Assembly (NCBI GenBank): GCA_023391185.1
Contig: JAEWBI010000020.1
Location: 16,949-80,948, forward strand
DNA: 64,000 nt
Origin: Bacillota bacterium
GTDB taxonomy: Bacteria > Bacillota_I > Bacilli_A > RF39 > UBA660
Direction of reading: 5' to 3'
Shown: positions 27,396 to 37,508 of the stretch, one piece after another
Layout of the letters: the number at the start of each line of letters is the position of its first letter
Numbering within the stretch: the stretch's first letter is position 1
The notes under the pieces: model-generated
Seen by the model: only the letters and a program-made list of their open reading frames with translations
Told to the model about the DNA's origin: nothing
Databases searched by the model: none
Made by a program: the position numbers and the translations under genes

Positions 27396-29644
27396 ACTTC
27401 CTCACTCCCAAAATCCCCAACTTTATTAGATATATCTTCATAAATTACTTTTTCTTTAAGATCATCTGGTATTAGTGAAACAATTTCCGCCAAATTCTCT
27501 AATTTTTTATTAACAAAGATATAATCTGCTATATATATATTGCCACGGTCTTTTTCTTTAATATTGCTGTCTTTACTAAAAACTAAAGCAAACTTATATC
27601 CACTTTTTTTGATTTTTTTAATAAAAACCTTATGTTTCAATAGTTCTTGAAATGTTACTAAGATAGCTGTATTCTCTTTAGAATATTTATCTTCAATCAT
27701 CTTTAGTAGTTTTTCAAATTTCTTTTCTTTATCATACAAAGTCTCTGGAATATGGAAAACATACTTTTTACCAAAATCAAATGTTGTCATATCATTAATT
27801 AGTTGAATTAATAATAAAGTCACTAATACAGATATTTTATCCTCAGCCACAATTCCTTGTTCATATGTTTTATCTATAACATATGAACTATATACTTTAC
27901 TAAAAGAAATATTATGTTCTAATTTCAATCCATATATTTTATTTTTAGTTGCTATTTTTTCAATATTTAGATTAAATAAATTTGTCTCTAATTTTTCAAT
28001 AAAACTTTTTAATAATTCAGCATATTTTTTTTGTATAATAATTATTTGTTTAATTAATGTATCAATCTTGTATTCATCTAATTCCTTTGAATATCTAGTC
28101 AATAGTTTTTTATAAAAATCACGTCTTGGACCTATTTCTTCAATTGAATCTTTGGCCTTTTCAATATTAGCTATCAACATAAATACTTGTGCGTATTCAT
28201 TAACTATTGCTTCATACTTGCGATTAGAACCAGTATATTTCTTAACCAAACCAGTTGATACATTGTTAATTGTCTTTTCCAGTCTTAACATTAGACTTTT
28301 CTTACTTGTTTCACTACTATCTTCTTCATAGTAATTATAATACTTAGCATCAATATAATTAATTGTGAAAGTATTCTTAATGTTATTTCTAATTCCTGTT
28401 TCACTAACTTTTACTTTATCACTATTTATTAAAACCTTTACTAAACGATTAATCTCTTCTTTTTTTATTAACATAGCAGTATCAATTATATTTTGATTTC
28501 CTTTTCTGTCTTTCAAAAAGTTTAGATTTATTTTAGTTAAGCTTGAATCTTCTAAAATAATTTCATCGTCTTCTTCTACATCTTTATTAATAACAGGAGT
28601 ATTAGTTGAATCTGATTGTTTACTATTTTTCATATTATTTGCTATTTCTAATAGTGCAGAGCTATCTAATTCAGATATATCTACAGAAATATTTCTATAT
28701 AATAAAGTTTTATCTAAATTATCCTCATCTTCAACTATATTAGTTTTTTCAATTAATTCCTCTTTTTCAACTTTATATTTTTCATCAACTTCATCATTTA
28801 CTGAAATTACTCTAAAGAATGAGGTTTTACCAAGTTCATTTTCTAAATCAGCTTCAGATATTTCATCATTTTTTTGACTCGAAATTTCTTTAACCTTTTC
28901 TTCTTTTATTTCAACCGGTATATCTTCTAACCTATTTGAAACATTAGGAACTTCAACAATTTTTCTCTCAACTTTTACTTGTTTAGTTTGTTCTTTTGAA
29001 GCTTCTATTTTTTTTCTAGGATAAACAGACTTAATAAATTTTAAAACAACTGGTATTATTCTCTTTTCAAGTACTTCTGAAATTTCATTAACTAGCATTG
29101 TTTTAGGTTTGTTACTATTTTTCTTATCGTCTTCTTTATTTTTCTTAACAACTATACTAAATAAAACTAATGTAATTATTAGAGTTATTAATACTGCTGG
29201 GTTAAATATTGTCTTTCTTAAAATTCCAAAACCAGCTAATTTTGCAACTTTCTTTCCTACTATTTGACTTTGATCTATTGGATCATCTTTTGTATTATTA
29301 GCATCACCTTTTGTTACATAAGTTCCATTATAAACCTCTATAATACGGTGTGTTACATACTCTCCATCAATTTCATATGTTACAATATCATTTAATTTAA
29401 CGTCTTGTGTTATTTTGGTAATAATCCAATCACCAGCACTTATTTCTTTTTCCATACTGCCTGTTTGAACTTCAAATATTGAATATCCAAAAAAGTCAGT
29501 ATAATTTTTATTCATTATTTTAGTTTGTATGCCTGTATATATTGTTACTAATAAAATAATTCCAAATATACCTATTAATATATTCAATAAAAAATTTATT
29601 ATTTTTTCAATTATATTTATTTTTTTGGAATCGATATTTACCAC
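27392..29644 (-). CDS. SipW-type signal peptidase fused to a large cytosolic domain
   Basis: 750 residues; GTG start. Residues ~15-165 form an S26B peptidase: N-terminal helix, Ser in FEVQTGSMEKEISAGDWI, His in EYVTHRIIEVYNGTYVTKGD, and a second helix (VLITLIITLVLFSIVV). The next ~580 residues are cytosolic: a Lys/Glu-rich linker with two similar short units (LGKTSFFRVISVN and LDKTLLYRNISVD, about 80 residues apart) and a helical C-terminal region. The last ~170 residues loosely recall a degenerate EAL fold (SGYKFALVFSKDSN, IADYIFVNK), low confidence. Signal peptidases normally lack such tails. The 4-nt overlap with the AAA+ gene suggests physical coupling of the peptidase to the ATPase. Confidence 0.75.
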   Translation of the reverse strand: MVNIDSKKINIIEKIINFLLNILIGIFGIILLVTIYTGIQTKIMNKNYTDFFGYSIFEVQTGSMEKEISAGDWIITKITQDVKLNDIVTYEIDGEYVTHRIIEVYNGTYVTKGDANNTKDDPIDQSQIVGKKVAKLAGFGILRKTIFNPAVLITLIITLVLFSIVVKKNKEDDKKNSNKPKTMLVNEISEVLEKRIIPVVLKFIKSVYPRKKIEASKEQTKQVKVERKIVEVPNVSNRLEDIPVEIKEEKVKEISSQKNDEISEADLENELGKTSFFRVISVNDEVDEKYKVEKEELIEKTNIVEDEDNLDKTLLYRNISVDISELDSSALLEIANNMKNSKQSDSTNTPVINKDVEEDDEIILEDSSLTKINLNFLKDRKGNQNIIDTAMLIKKEEINRLVKVLINSDKVKVSETGIRNNIKNTFTINYIDAKYYNYYEEDSSETSKKSLMLRLEKTINNVSTGLVKKYTGSNRKYEAIVNEYAQVFMLIANIEKAKDSIEEIGPRRDFYKKLLTRYSKELDEYKIDTLIKQIIIIQKKYAELLKSFIEKLETNLFNLNIEKIATKNKIYGLKLEHNISFSKVYSSYVIDKTYEQGIVAEDKISVLVTLLLIQLINDMTTFDFGKKYVFHIPETLYDKEKKFEKLLKMIEDKYSKENTAILVTFQELLKHKVFIKKIKKSGYKFALVFSKDSNIKEKDRGNIYIADYIFVNKKLENLAEIVSLIPDDLKEKVIYEDISNKVGDFGSEEV

Positions 29645-29682
29645 AACTAAACGCCCACTTTCCTATTTTCATTGTCTATATA

Positions 29683-29711
29683 ATTTTACCATAAATCGAC
29701 ATTCTTTACAA
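29683..29711 (-). promoter_or_regulatory. Promoter of the SipW-fusion/AAA operon
   Basis: TTGTAA (29706-29711) - 17 nt - TAAAAT (29683-29688) with TGG just upstream (extended -10). It would drive five genes from 29644 to 22856. Confidence 0.5.
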
Positions 29712-29733
29712 CAATATCAAAATTATTTTAACA

Positions 29734-29765
29734 AAAAAATACATGATTAAGTTCATGTATTTTTT
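29734..29765 (-). terminator. Rho-independent terminator between two surface operons
   Basis: 13-bp perfect stem AAAAAATACATGA with complement, 6-nt loop and T-run. It follows the gene ending at 29779. Confidence 0.85.
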
Positions 29766-29778
29766 ATATTATATTTTA

Positions 29779-30312
29779 CTATACTGATTGTTCTTCTTTA
29801 CCATATTTTAGTTCTATAATTAATGCATAGAATTCATATATAAATATTAAGAAACTTGGTACAAGAACAATAAATAAAAATCCCCATTTTGATTCAATTA
29901 TTGATAAAAAACCACCAATTTTTTCATATACTTTGCTAGATTTACCTATAACAAAATCCATTGAATAAGCTGCTCCGTTTTCAAAAGAAATCGCGTCATC
30001 ATCAGGATGTGTCTGACCGACTTTTCCTAAATCAATACTAACTGAACCATCAGAAGCAATTTTATATGCAAATATTTCATCACCTACTGCAATTTTGTCT
30101 ATCTTTTTAGCTTCTACAAAAACTAAATCACCTTTTTTATAATTTTCAGAAGATAAGTCTCCTTTTATTAAGATTAAAGATGTGTCCCCAAATTGCGTAA
30201 CACCATATTTATTAAAATTTAATAATAGTAATGTAACTGCTATTACAAATGCAAAAAATATGACTCCAAGTATTCCTACTAATATTTTCTTTATAGCTTG
30301 TATTACCTTCAT
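29779..30312 (-). CDS. SipW-like signal peptidase paralog lacking the catalytic serine
   Basis: 177 residues from MKVIQAIKKILVG (ATG at 30312, AGGTG 5 nt upstream; the longer frame has no SD). Membrane helices at ~5-27 and ~135-160 and the S26B-like core SLILIKGDLSSENYKKGDLV. Aligned on the conserved G-D, the position of the catalytic Ser (ISGSMEP in the neighbour) is Asp (IKGDLSS). Only a loosely placed His remains (VGQTHPDDD). It is therefore probably a pseudo-enzyme, perhaps a chaperone or regulator of SipW-type processing. It ends the operon begun by the 1232-residue protein. Confidence 0.7.
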   Translation of the reverse strand: MKVIQAIKKILVGILGVIFFAFVIAVTLLLLNFNKYGVTQFGDTSLILIKGDLSSENYKKGDLVFVEAKKIDKIAVGDEIFAYKIASDGSVSIDLGKVGQTHPDDDAISFENGAAYSMDFVIGKSSKVYEKIGGFLSIIESKWGFLFIVLVPSFLIFIYEFYALIIELKYGKEEQSV

Positions 30313-30380
30313 TTTATCACCTACTACAATAATAACATAATTCGACATAGTTATCAATATTTATGCCTAATTATTTTTAA

Positions 30381-31283
30381 TTAACACCCACTTGTTTCTT
30401 CAACAGAAAATTCTTCAACATTATAATTTTGACTAAAAATTTTCTTGTAAAACATAAGGCTCTTACTGTCCTTTCCATTTATACTAAATTTAATTTCGTT
30501 AATATATCCATTCGAATCACTCATATAAGAACTAAAGCTATTAATATCTTCATTTATGGATAATTTATTAGAATCCCAAGTAATTTTAATACATTTTTCA
30601 CTTTGAAAAGAATTAGATACAACTAATCTGTCATAATTAGTGTAATTCTTATAATTCAAAGATATTTTCTCAGTTGTTATATCACTTTTATGAAGTATAA
30701 AATTACCACTTAATGTTTTACGATATGGTGAATTACTTGTAAGAGTTATATTGACAACTAAATCAGTTAAGGTATACTCAGGATCAGTTGCAACAATGTC
30801 AAAATATAACTTATTCTCTACTGTTTCATTTTTCCACTTATACCCTTCTAATTCACATGTTTCCTTATTATAACTACTTACATCAATTCCATCAGTACTA
30901 TTATTTTCACAATTTTGGATACTAGTAAGTACCCCGTCTTGTACATTTGAGTCACTACCATTTAAATTGCATTTTGCTTTAGTAGCAGCTTCACCTTCGA
31001 TAGTACACGTTGCAGTATAATTAATATCATAGCCTGTTGCGACACTACTATTCAGACTATTTTTAATATTAAAAAATACACTATCACCATTCCAAAGATT
31101 ATTAACATTTTTTAAAGTAGTATCACCTAAGTTTTCACTGCTCAGATAAAAACCGTTTGATTCTAAATAATAATTCCATATTGAATTTGATACATATTTT
31201 CCATAAGTAAAACTAAGTATACCTATAAAGAAGCTTATTATAAGTATCATTATTTTAAATTTATGTTTTTTTATTAATTCCAT
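30381..31283 (-). CDS. Surface protein with SipW-type signal anchor and cysteine pairs
   Basis: 300 residues. Hydrophobic segment (10-25) ending in SFTYGKYVSN, a SipW-type motif. The body is beta-rich, with Cys in TATCTIEGEAATKAKCNL and IQNCENNS...ETCELEGYKW and near the C-terminus (EKCIKI, last residue Cys). Paired cysteines suggest extracytoplasmic disulfides. Starts 12 nt after the upstream gene's stop and is followed by the catalytically dead peptidase paralog. No family beyond the TasA-type signal was recognised. Confidence 0.7.
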   Translation of the reverse strand: MELIKKHKFKIMILIISFFIGILSFTYGKYVSNSIWNYYLESNGFYLSSENLGDTTLKNVNNLWNGDSVFFNIKNSLNSSVATGYDINYTATCTIEGEAATKAKCNLNGSDSNVQDGVLTSIQNCENNSTDGIDVSSYNKETCELEGYKWKNETVENKLYFDIVATDPEYTLTDLVVNITLTSNSPYRKTLSGNFILHKSDITTEKISLNYKNYTNYDRLVVSNSFQSEKCIKITWDSNKLSINEDINSFSSYMSDSNGYINEIKFSINGKDSKSLMFYKKIFSQNYNVEEFSVEETSGC

Positions 31284-31294
31284 ATTTCATCATC

Positions 31295-31846
31295 CTAATC
31301 TTTTGTTTTTTGCCAGCTATTAATTTCTATATTAATAAAATCAACTAAATCTGCATTTATCTGATCATTATACTCTGATGGAAAACTAACTTTAAGTTTA
31401 TATTGTTTTGCTTGTGCTGTTTCAAATCCTAGTTCCTGTACTGGAGAATTACAAACTAATTCGTTTTCTGCATTACGTGAATAATTCTCATCACATGTAA
31501 GAACCAATTGCTCTTCTTCAGCATTTAAACTATATAAACTAATAATAAGAGGAACTAGATGATATGTCTTAATTATTATTTTATATTCAACTGCTACATT
31601 ACTTATTTTATCTAAATCATTATTAGTTATGGAAAAATCATATTCTTTAGTTTCACCTGGCTTTAAATCAATTATTGATAATTCAAGCTCATCTAAACTT
31701 TTTGTATTAAATACAAATTTTGCAATTCCTCTATCTATATTTTCCATTGTAACATTGGAATTGAAAAATGAATATGTTATTCCACAACCAAATAATATCA
31801 TTGCAAGCAATAAAACAATTGTTAAAAGTTTATATTTTAGCACCAT
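31295..31846 (-). CDS. TasA-like secreted protein with SipW-type signal
   Basis: 183 residues. Hydrophobic segment ending in GITYSFFNSN (SipW-type motif), then a single beta-sandwich-like domain with the TasA-family pattern LSIIDLKPGETKEYDFSITN (Leu-x-Pro-Gly-Glu, then N-N-x). Two Cys (LTCDENYS, LVCNSPV) could pair. It is the smallest secreted member of this operon and the most TasA-like, so it is a candidate fibre subunit. It starts 7 nt after the stop of the giant GLUG protein. Confidence 0.75.
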   Translation of the reverse strand: MVLKYKLLTIVLLLAMILFGCGITYSFFNSNVTMENIDRGIAKFVFNTKSLDELELSIIDLKPGETKEYDFSITNNDLDKISNVAVEYKIIIKTYHLVPLIISLYSLNAEEEQLVLTCDENYSRNAENELVCNSPVQELGFETAQAKQYKLKVSFPSEYNDQINADLVDFINIEINSWQKTKD

Positions 31847-31853
31847 ATTTCAC

Positions 31854-34800
31854 CTACTTAACAATAAAATATTTATCTATTGTTCCAATCTTCTTATTTC
31901 CATCATATAATTCAAATACGTACTTATACCCAGTATTTTCAAAATTACTAGTTATAAGCGTTATGATAAATTGATTATATTGATTTGGATCTGTTGATAA
32001 ATAATAAACATTATCACTTGCGCTTACTAGCGTATTTGTAACATAACTAGCTAAATTTACAATTGAATAGTTTTGATTATACGCTGTTAATAGATCCTTT
32101 TTATATAATGAAACTCTTATATTAGGATCAGATAATAGACCGTTTTGTTCAATATTTAATTCTACATCTACAGTAGTATTTGTTTTACTAATAATTCGGT
32201 CTTCACTATTCATGTTTACATCAAAACCATATTCAATATTATTTAAATTAGTATTTGTTACAGTAACAGGAATAATGATTTCATTAGTATTTATTTCATT
32301 TGAATAATAGCCATCAAATGCTACATAGTTAGTAATTTTCAAATAATATGTGCCGTAAGCTAAATTACTATTATTATCATAAGTAGTAACCTTTAGTTCT
32401 TTAGTGTAATCTTGTAATGCACTACCTAAATTAATTCTAATGATATTATCTTTACCTGGATAATAAACGTTTTCTCCAATTTTAAATACCATATTTTTAA
32501 GGTACTCGCTACCAAGAGAAGTACCATTTGAATCAACTAATTTAATAGATAATCCTGTTTCCTTATCTTCATACTTAGTATCAATTATTTTATGAGTATC
32601 TAAATATTTATAAACTATATTACTGTTTAATGGAATAGTTGTTACAGAATCACTATTAAGAACTATTGGGTTTCCCGTGTATGATGTCGATATATTCAAA
32701 TAAGCACTTGATGATTGATCATCAATAACTGAATATATATTAAACTTACTAATGGTATTATTTAAAGTTGGTCTAACAGTATTACCACTTTGATTATTTA
32801 ACTGTATCTGCATACTAACATCACTATAATTAACATTTATTTCAGTATTTGATAGGTCTAAAATAATACTAAAGTTTTCATTAACCTCACTATTATTGGT
32901 ATAAGTACTCTCACCAAAATATTTAATGGTAGAGCCTGTACCTACTTCTTTAAATAAAGTGAATGGATAAGTGGCCTTTTTAATACAATTAGTATCTTCT
33001 ACTGGACAGCTTTCTTCATACCCATAATTATCTTCACTTGTGTTGACAACATATTCATAAACATTATTTGTTATGTAATCAATTAAGGTTATCTTTGATC
33101 CTAATGGTAAAAGAATATTGGAAACTAAATTATGAGTATGATTACTATAATCTAATTCAGTCGTACTTGTATAAGTGAAATTCATCATAATTGATGATTT
33201 ATCTGTTATATTATTACCATCTTCTATATAACTAGAGCTATTTCGACCTATTGTAAAACTATTTTGTGAATAACCATCAAATATTAAATAATCAGTACTT
33301 AAGTAGCTAGCGTAATTAAAATTATCCATTATTTTAATATAAATAATATGAATACCGTTTGTATTAATTAATATATTTTCTTCTGCAGAATAACTTGTCC
33401 ATTTATCATCAGATAAATTATTTAAATCATTAGTACTTAACAATGTATCAGTAATATAATATCCTATACTTGAAATACCTGATATAGTATCACTTTCTGT
33501 GACTGTAATTTCTTTTGGCCCATCAATATAAATTTTCTCTGGGTTACTTTGAAGTTCAGTCCACTGTCTTGTTTCCATATTTATAGTTGCACTTGCTCCA
33601 GGTAAATCAAGAATTAATAAATCACTATTTATATAAAATATATTGTCATTATAATCTATTACTTTAGCATATATAATATAAAATCCCTCGTCAGATATTT
33701 GTACAATGTTTGAATATATATTCCATGTACCAATATTTTTTATCTCATTTAAAGTAAGTGGAGTTACAGAATTACTTATATAATAATATATTTCTTTTAT
33801 AGGTCTTAGTTCATCCGTTTCTTCTATACTAAAAGTAATATTAGAACTTAACTTAACTTCACTAATTTCAGGACTAAAATTATCCCAAGAATATATATTT
33901 GCATGCAAATTTGCGATTGGATTATTAATATCATCAATAAATAAAATTGGTAATGATTCATCATTATAAACCCATACATCTTCATTATTTATTAGTAAAT
34001 TATTAAAATCAGTAAATTCATCATAAAATAAATTATTAACCATATTTGTTTTTATTTGTAAATCGGAAACTGTTACAGTATTAAATTGTCCTAATACTAT
34101 GCCATTATCTTCTTCTATAGCAGAAACTAGGCTAACGTAATAAGAATTATTTATGTTAACACTAGTATTATTAATAGTTCCTATAGTATAAATATCACTT
34201 GTATCAAAAGTTTTATCTATCAATATAGGACTTGTATTATTAGTTATGGTACCTACTAAACCGCCAATTTTTGTTCCTGTAATTATGCCGTTATTATAGT
34301 CTTTTGAGAGAGTAGCACTTGTTGTATTTTTTTCAATTGTTCCTACTAAGCCACCGCCTATAATATTACTACTTACATTTCCTGTGTTATATGACTGATT
34401 AATATGAGCTGTGTTAACCATAGTTCCAATTAAACCACCTGCTACACTATAGCCATATATATAGCCTTTATTAACAGTATTTTCAAATGTTGTATTATTT
34501 GCTATAGCAGTTATTCCACCAGATACACCGTAATTATAGTTTACATTATAACTAATATTTGAAAGAGTTAATGAAGCACCATCTAATGACCTAGTAATTA
34601 CTGACAAATTATTTAACACAGTAGTTCCAAGATTAATTTCAAACGAACCATTTGAAAGAGTTACTCCATTAATACTTATAGATGTTTCATTTTCAGTCGC
34701 ACCACTAATTGTATAGTTACCAGTAATAGATGTATTTAATATTTCTCCACCTTCATATGGAATATAATTTGACAAATCTAAATTCGTAATCGTTTCTAAT

Positions 34801-35552
34801 GAACTCATATTAATTTCTACATCCTCTAAATTAGATGTTGATAATTTAGATAAATCACTATTTTTACCTATTACATATCCATTAAATAAGGCGTTTTTTA
34901 TAGTAGCATTTGTTGAAGTACTTGTGATACCTGCGGTAACCTTGCCACCATATATTAATGAATTTTCTACATATAAATCCGTAATACTTCCCTGCATATT
35001 AGTAAACAAAGCAAGTTCCTCACTTGTTTCACTAGTAATATAAGAGCCATATATTCTATATGAATTGCCATTAAAATATCCTTTAAAATTATTTAATGAA
35101 GGAAATACATTTATACTTCCAGCTTCATTTGTTTTTTCTATGTCAGAATAATACTTGTTTGTATATTCCTCAACATAATAAGTTGTTCCATTTAAAATAT
35201 ATAAAATACCTTGTTCTTGGTCATATTTAAATACTCCATTATTTAATACAATGTCATCACTTAAAGAAAAATAAAGACCTTCATAAGTATTATTAGCAAG
35301 TTCATTAGAAAAATAAGCAAGCTCTGAACCGTTAGATATTATGTATGGATCACTAGATGTTCCTATTCCTTTTTTATAACTAGTTGCAACTGTTCCATCC
35401 CAAACTAAATTAGTTACTATATTACGATGTTTAAACCTCGCAAATGTAGGAATACCAATAGACACAAATAAAATAAGTCCTATAATAAAAGATAAAAAGA
35501 CTATTTTTTGTGATTTATTTAAGCCACTAACAAATCTTTTTATTTGCCTCAT
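31854..35552 (-). CDS. Giant surface protein with GLUG repeats (adhesin-like)
   Basis: 1232 residues. N-terminal hydrophobic segment (20-38) ending in IPTFARFKHR, a SipW-type signal variant. Then GTSSDPYIISNGSELAYFSN, the usual opening of GLUG-containing surface proteins. Several GLUG-type repeats follow between ~200 and 470 (GGLIGTMVNTAHINQSYNTG, GGLVGTIEKNTTSATLSKDY), in a likely beta-solenoid. Later come Ig-like segments with DTISGISSIGYYITDT and a beta-rich C-terminal third rich in Asn, Ser and Thr. Proteins of this layout are usually adhesins or peptidase-exposed surface proteins. No LPXTG anchor is present. First gene of a four-gene unit. Confidence 0.8.
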   Translation of the reverse strand: MRQIKRFVSGLNKSQKIVFLSFIIGLILFVSIGIPTFARFKHRNIVTNLVWDGTVATSYKKGIGTSSDPYIISNGSELAYFSNELANNTYEGLYFSLSDDIVLNNGVFKYDQEQGILYILNGTTYYVEEYTNKYYSDIEKTNEAGSINVFPSLNNFKGYFNGNSYRIYGSYITSETSEELALFTNMQGSITDLYVENSLIYGGKVTAGITSTSTNATIKNALFNGYVIGKNSDLSKLSTSNLEDVEINMSSLETITNLDLSNYIPYEGGEILNTSITGNYTISGATENETSISINGVTLSNGSFEINLGTTVLNNLSVITRSLDGASLTLSNISYNVNYNYGVSGGITAIANNTTFENTVNKGYIYGYSVAGGLIGTMVNTAHINQSYNTGNVSSNIIGGGLVGTIEKNTTSATLSKDYNNGIITGTKIGGLVGTITNNTSPILIDKTFDTSDIYTIGTINNTSVNINNSYYVSLVSAIEEDNGIVLGQFNTVTVSDLQIKTNMVNNLFYDEFTDFNNLLINNEDVWVYNDESLPILFIDDINNPIANLHANIYSWDNFSPEISEVKLSSNITFSIEETDELRPIKEIYYYISNSVTPLTLNEIKNIGTWNIYSNIVQISDEGFYIIYAKVIDYNDNIFYINSDLLILDLPGASATINMETRQWTELQSNPEKIYIDGPKEITVTESDTISGISSIGYYITDTLLSTNDLNNLSDDKWTSYSAEENILINTNGIHIIYIKIMDNFNYASYLSTDYLIFDGYSQNSFTIGRNSSSYIEDGNNITDKSSIMMNFTYTSTTELDYSNHTHNLVSNILLPLGSKITLIDYITNNVYEYVVNTSEDNYGYEESCPVEDTNCIKKATYPFTLFKEVGTGSTIKYFGESTYTNNSEVNENFSIILDLSNTEINVNYSDVSMQIQLNNQSGNTVRPTLNNTISKFNIYSVIDDQSSSAYLNISTSYTGNPIVLNSDSVTTIPLNSNIVYKYLDTHKIIDTKYEDKETGLSIKLVDSNGTSLGSEYLKNMVFKIGENVYYPGKDNIIRINLGSALQDYTKELKVTTYDNNSNLAYGTYYLKITNYVAFDGYYSNEINTNEIIIPVTVTNTNLNNIEYGFDVNMNSEDRIISKTNTTVDVELNIEQNGLLSDPNIRVSLYKKDLLTAYNQNYSIVNLASYVTNTLVSASDNVYYLSTDPNQYNQFIITLITSNFENTGYKYVFELYDGNKKIGTIDKYFIVK

Positions 35553-35592
35553 AACATCATTCCTTCTTACACGATTATTTACTTTAGTATAC

Positions 35593-35609
35593 TATAATAG
35601 ATTATACCA
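35593..35609 (-). promoter_or_regulatory. Extended -10 promoter of the GLUG-protein operon with inverted copy
   Basis: TGGTATAAT on the minus strand (-10 at 35601-35606), followed after CT by ATTATA (35593-35598). The -10 and its inverted copy form a palindrome across the start region. No good -35. Confidence 0.5.
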
Positions 35610-35647
35610 TAATCTCCCTATTTTTGCTATAATACGCCTTTTTTTTA

Positions 35648-35674
35648 CAAAAAAACTTCTATAAATAGAAGTTT
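35648..35674 (-). terminator. Rho-independent terminator
   Basis: Stem AAACTTCTAT/ATAGAAGTTT, 2-nt loop, T-run on the minus strand. Ends the unit 40652-35683. Confidence 0.75.
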
Positions 35675-35682
35675 AAATATTT

Positions 35683-37341
35683 TTAACCTTTTTTAATAAG
35701 TTTATCTACTTGCGTAATAAACCAAATTTTTTCTATTGTTGTTTCACTATTTTCAATCTCTTTTATTCTTAAAATAAAATCAATTTTATTAGATAATGTA
35801 CTTAAGTCATTAGGATTCAAATCATCTTCAGTTATATTTATATTGTTAAGTCTATACTTATTAACAATAATTCTTGCGATATTATTATCACTAAAAACAC
35901 TTAAACTATTAGTAATAACATTAGTTGGATCCTTTGCAAACGAGTCAAAATCATCACTATGTTTAATTATTTCATCATAATTAGATAGATTAAATACTTT
36001 TCTAATAGCTATTTTTTTGAAATAATCAAAACTATAGTATATATTTAAAAATTCTGATACTGTAAGTGTTTTACTTAAAATAGAAACAATTTTTTTCTTA
36101 AAATATAACTCTTCAGACTCTTTATATAATTGATATAGTTCTTGTGCTAAATTTATAGAATCAATTTTCATTTGTCTTAATGAAGTTGCAGAAGAAACTG
36201 CTTTCCCAGGTATTTTAATACCAAATATTGCTTTGGTATCATTTCCCATAATAGATTTATTAATTTTTTCCAATTTTGCTTCTTTCTCTGCAATATGCTC
36301 TTCAATACTTTTACTATTAGTATTTCCAGAACTACTTCCCTTTGTAGTTGAAGTAACTTCTGGCACTATAGATTTTTCGAATTCTAATTTAAAATTATTT
36401 ATTAACGGAGTGCAATCTACATAGTTTTTATACTCATTAATATTTCTTCGTAATTTTTCTAAATTATCATAGAATTTCTTTGAAGAGTTTTCATCTTCCA
36501 TATCGAATTTATCAATCATCATATTGTTATAAATAGAAATTCTAGTTTTGTTATTAGGAAAAAAAGTATTAATATCAACTGCGCCTGACTTAGCAAGATC
36601 AACTATATCATTAATTGTTTCTCTATTATCATTTTTGATTTTATTGTATGCAACTTTTAGCTTATCAATACAATCTGAGTAACTAGTAACATGATTTTTT
36701 TCTTTGATCTTATTTTGAAGATCTGTTATATATGAATTGAAAGCTTTTTCATTTTTTTTAATTAATTTTCTGAAATTTAATTCAATATGATTAATTATAT
36801 CAGGATTAACCCAATATATTTTTTCAAAAATATCAGCAATCTTGTCGTAATTACTACTTCCTTCATTTCTAATTTCTAAAAATGCCGTCATATATTCATT
36901 AACATAGCAAGTATAGGTAAAATCTTTCTTGCTAAGTTTTATACCAGCTAACTCAAATTTTTCTAAAAATTGACTTATAAATTCATTTACAGAATTGAAA
37001 TTCAAATCATTATAATTACCTATTTGATATAACAATTCATCTAATTTCATCTTTTCTAAAAAAGTATTTGTTGGATTTAATATAAATCTAACTTCCTCTA
37101 ATACATCTATTTTGTTTTCTAATTCCTCTTTTGAGTTTTCAACTTCTTTAATATTAAAACTTCTACTTTTTGCTTCTATATATTTTTTCACACTAGTTTT
37201 ATAGTCAATATATTTTTCCGAAATAGAATCTATTTTCTCGTTAAACTTCTTAATATCTCTCTTTGTTTTAGTTGGCAAAGTGGAAATCAATATTTTTTTA
37301 GCTTCAATGTCTTCTTCAATAAAATTTAAAAAATTACTCAT
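35683..37341 (-). CDS. Cytosolic coiled-coil protein of the surface locus
   Basis: Not recognised. 552 residues from MSNFLNFIEED (ATG at 37341 preceded by GGTGG; it overlaps the stop of the 52-residue gene). No signal peptide or membrane segment. Rich in Lys, Glu, Ile and Asn, predicted almost all helical, with a likely coiled coil at 25-90 and a Ser/Gly/Asn hinge near 345 (TKGSSSGNTNSKSIEE). With the AAA+ ATPase and the DUF2357-like protein it is one of the few cytosolic proteins of the locus, so it may be a scaffold or adaptor; inference only. Confidence 0.65.
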   Translation of the reverse strand: MSNFLNFIEEDIEAKKILISTLPTKTKRDIKKFNEKIDSISEKYIDYKTSVKKYIEAKSRSFNIKEVENSKEELENKIDVLEEVRFILNPTNTFLEKMKLDELLYQIGNYNDLNFNSVNEFISQFLEKFELAGIKLSKKDFTYTCYVNEYMTAFLEIRNEGSSNYDKIADIFEKIYWVNPDIINHIELNFRKLIKKNEKAFNSYITDLQNKIKEKNHVTSYSDCIDKLKVAYNKIKNDNRETINDIVDLAKSGAVDINTFFPNNKTRISIYNNMMIDKFDMEDENSSKKFYDNLEKLRRNINEYKNYVDCTPLINNFKLEFEKSIVPEVTSTTKGSSSGNTNSKSIEEHIAEKEAKLEKINKSIMGNDTKAIFGIKIPGKAVSSATSLRQMKIDSINLAQELYQLYKESEELYFKKKIVSILSKTLTVSEFLNIYYSFDYFKKIAIRKVFNLSNYDEIIKHSDDFDSFAKDPTNVITNSLSVFSDNNIARIIVNKYRLNNINITEDDLNPNDLSTLSNKIDFILRIKEIENSETTIEKIWFITQVDKLIKKG

Positions 37342-37489
37342 CTTTACCACCCACCTTTTCTTCCTCTATTACAATTTTTGCTTCTTCTAAAAATTGCGTG
37401 AAGTCTATAATATCTTCATAAACTTTTACTAATTCTTCTAAAGTAAGAGTTGATAAATCAAAATTAACTGTTTTTTCTTCTTTCTTCAT
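37334..37489 (-). CDS. Small acidic protein between surface gene and coiled-coil gene
   Basis: About 51 residues from MKKEEKTVNFDLSTLTLEEL; start chosen because GGGTGATATT precedes the ATG, whereas the upstream in-frame ATG (37516) overlaps the previous gene and lacks an SD. Acidic, probably one helical hairpin, no signal peptide. Its stop overlaps the start of the 552-residue coiled-coil protein, so the two are probably translated together. No family recognised. Confidence 0.6.
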   Translation of the reverse strand: MKKEEKTVNFDLSTLTLEELVKVYEDIIDFTQFLEEAKIVIEEEKVGGKDE

Positions 37490-37508
37490 AATATCACCCT
37501 TTTTCTTC

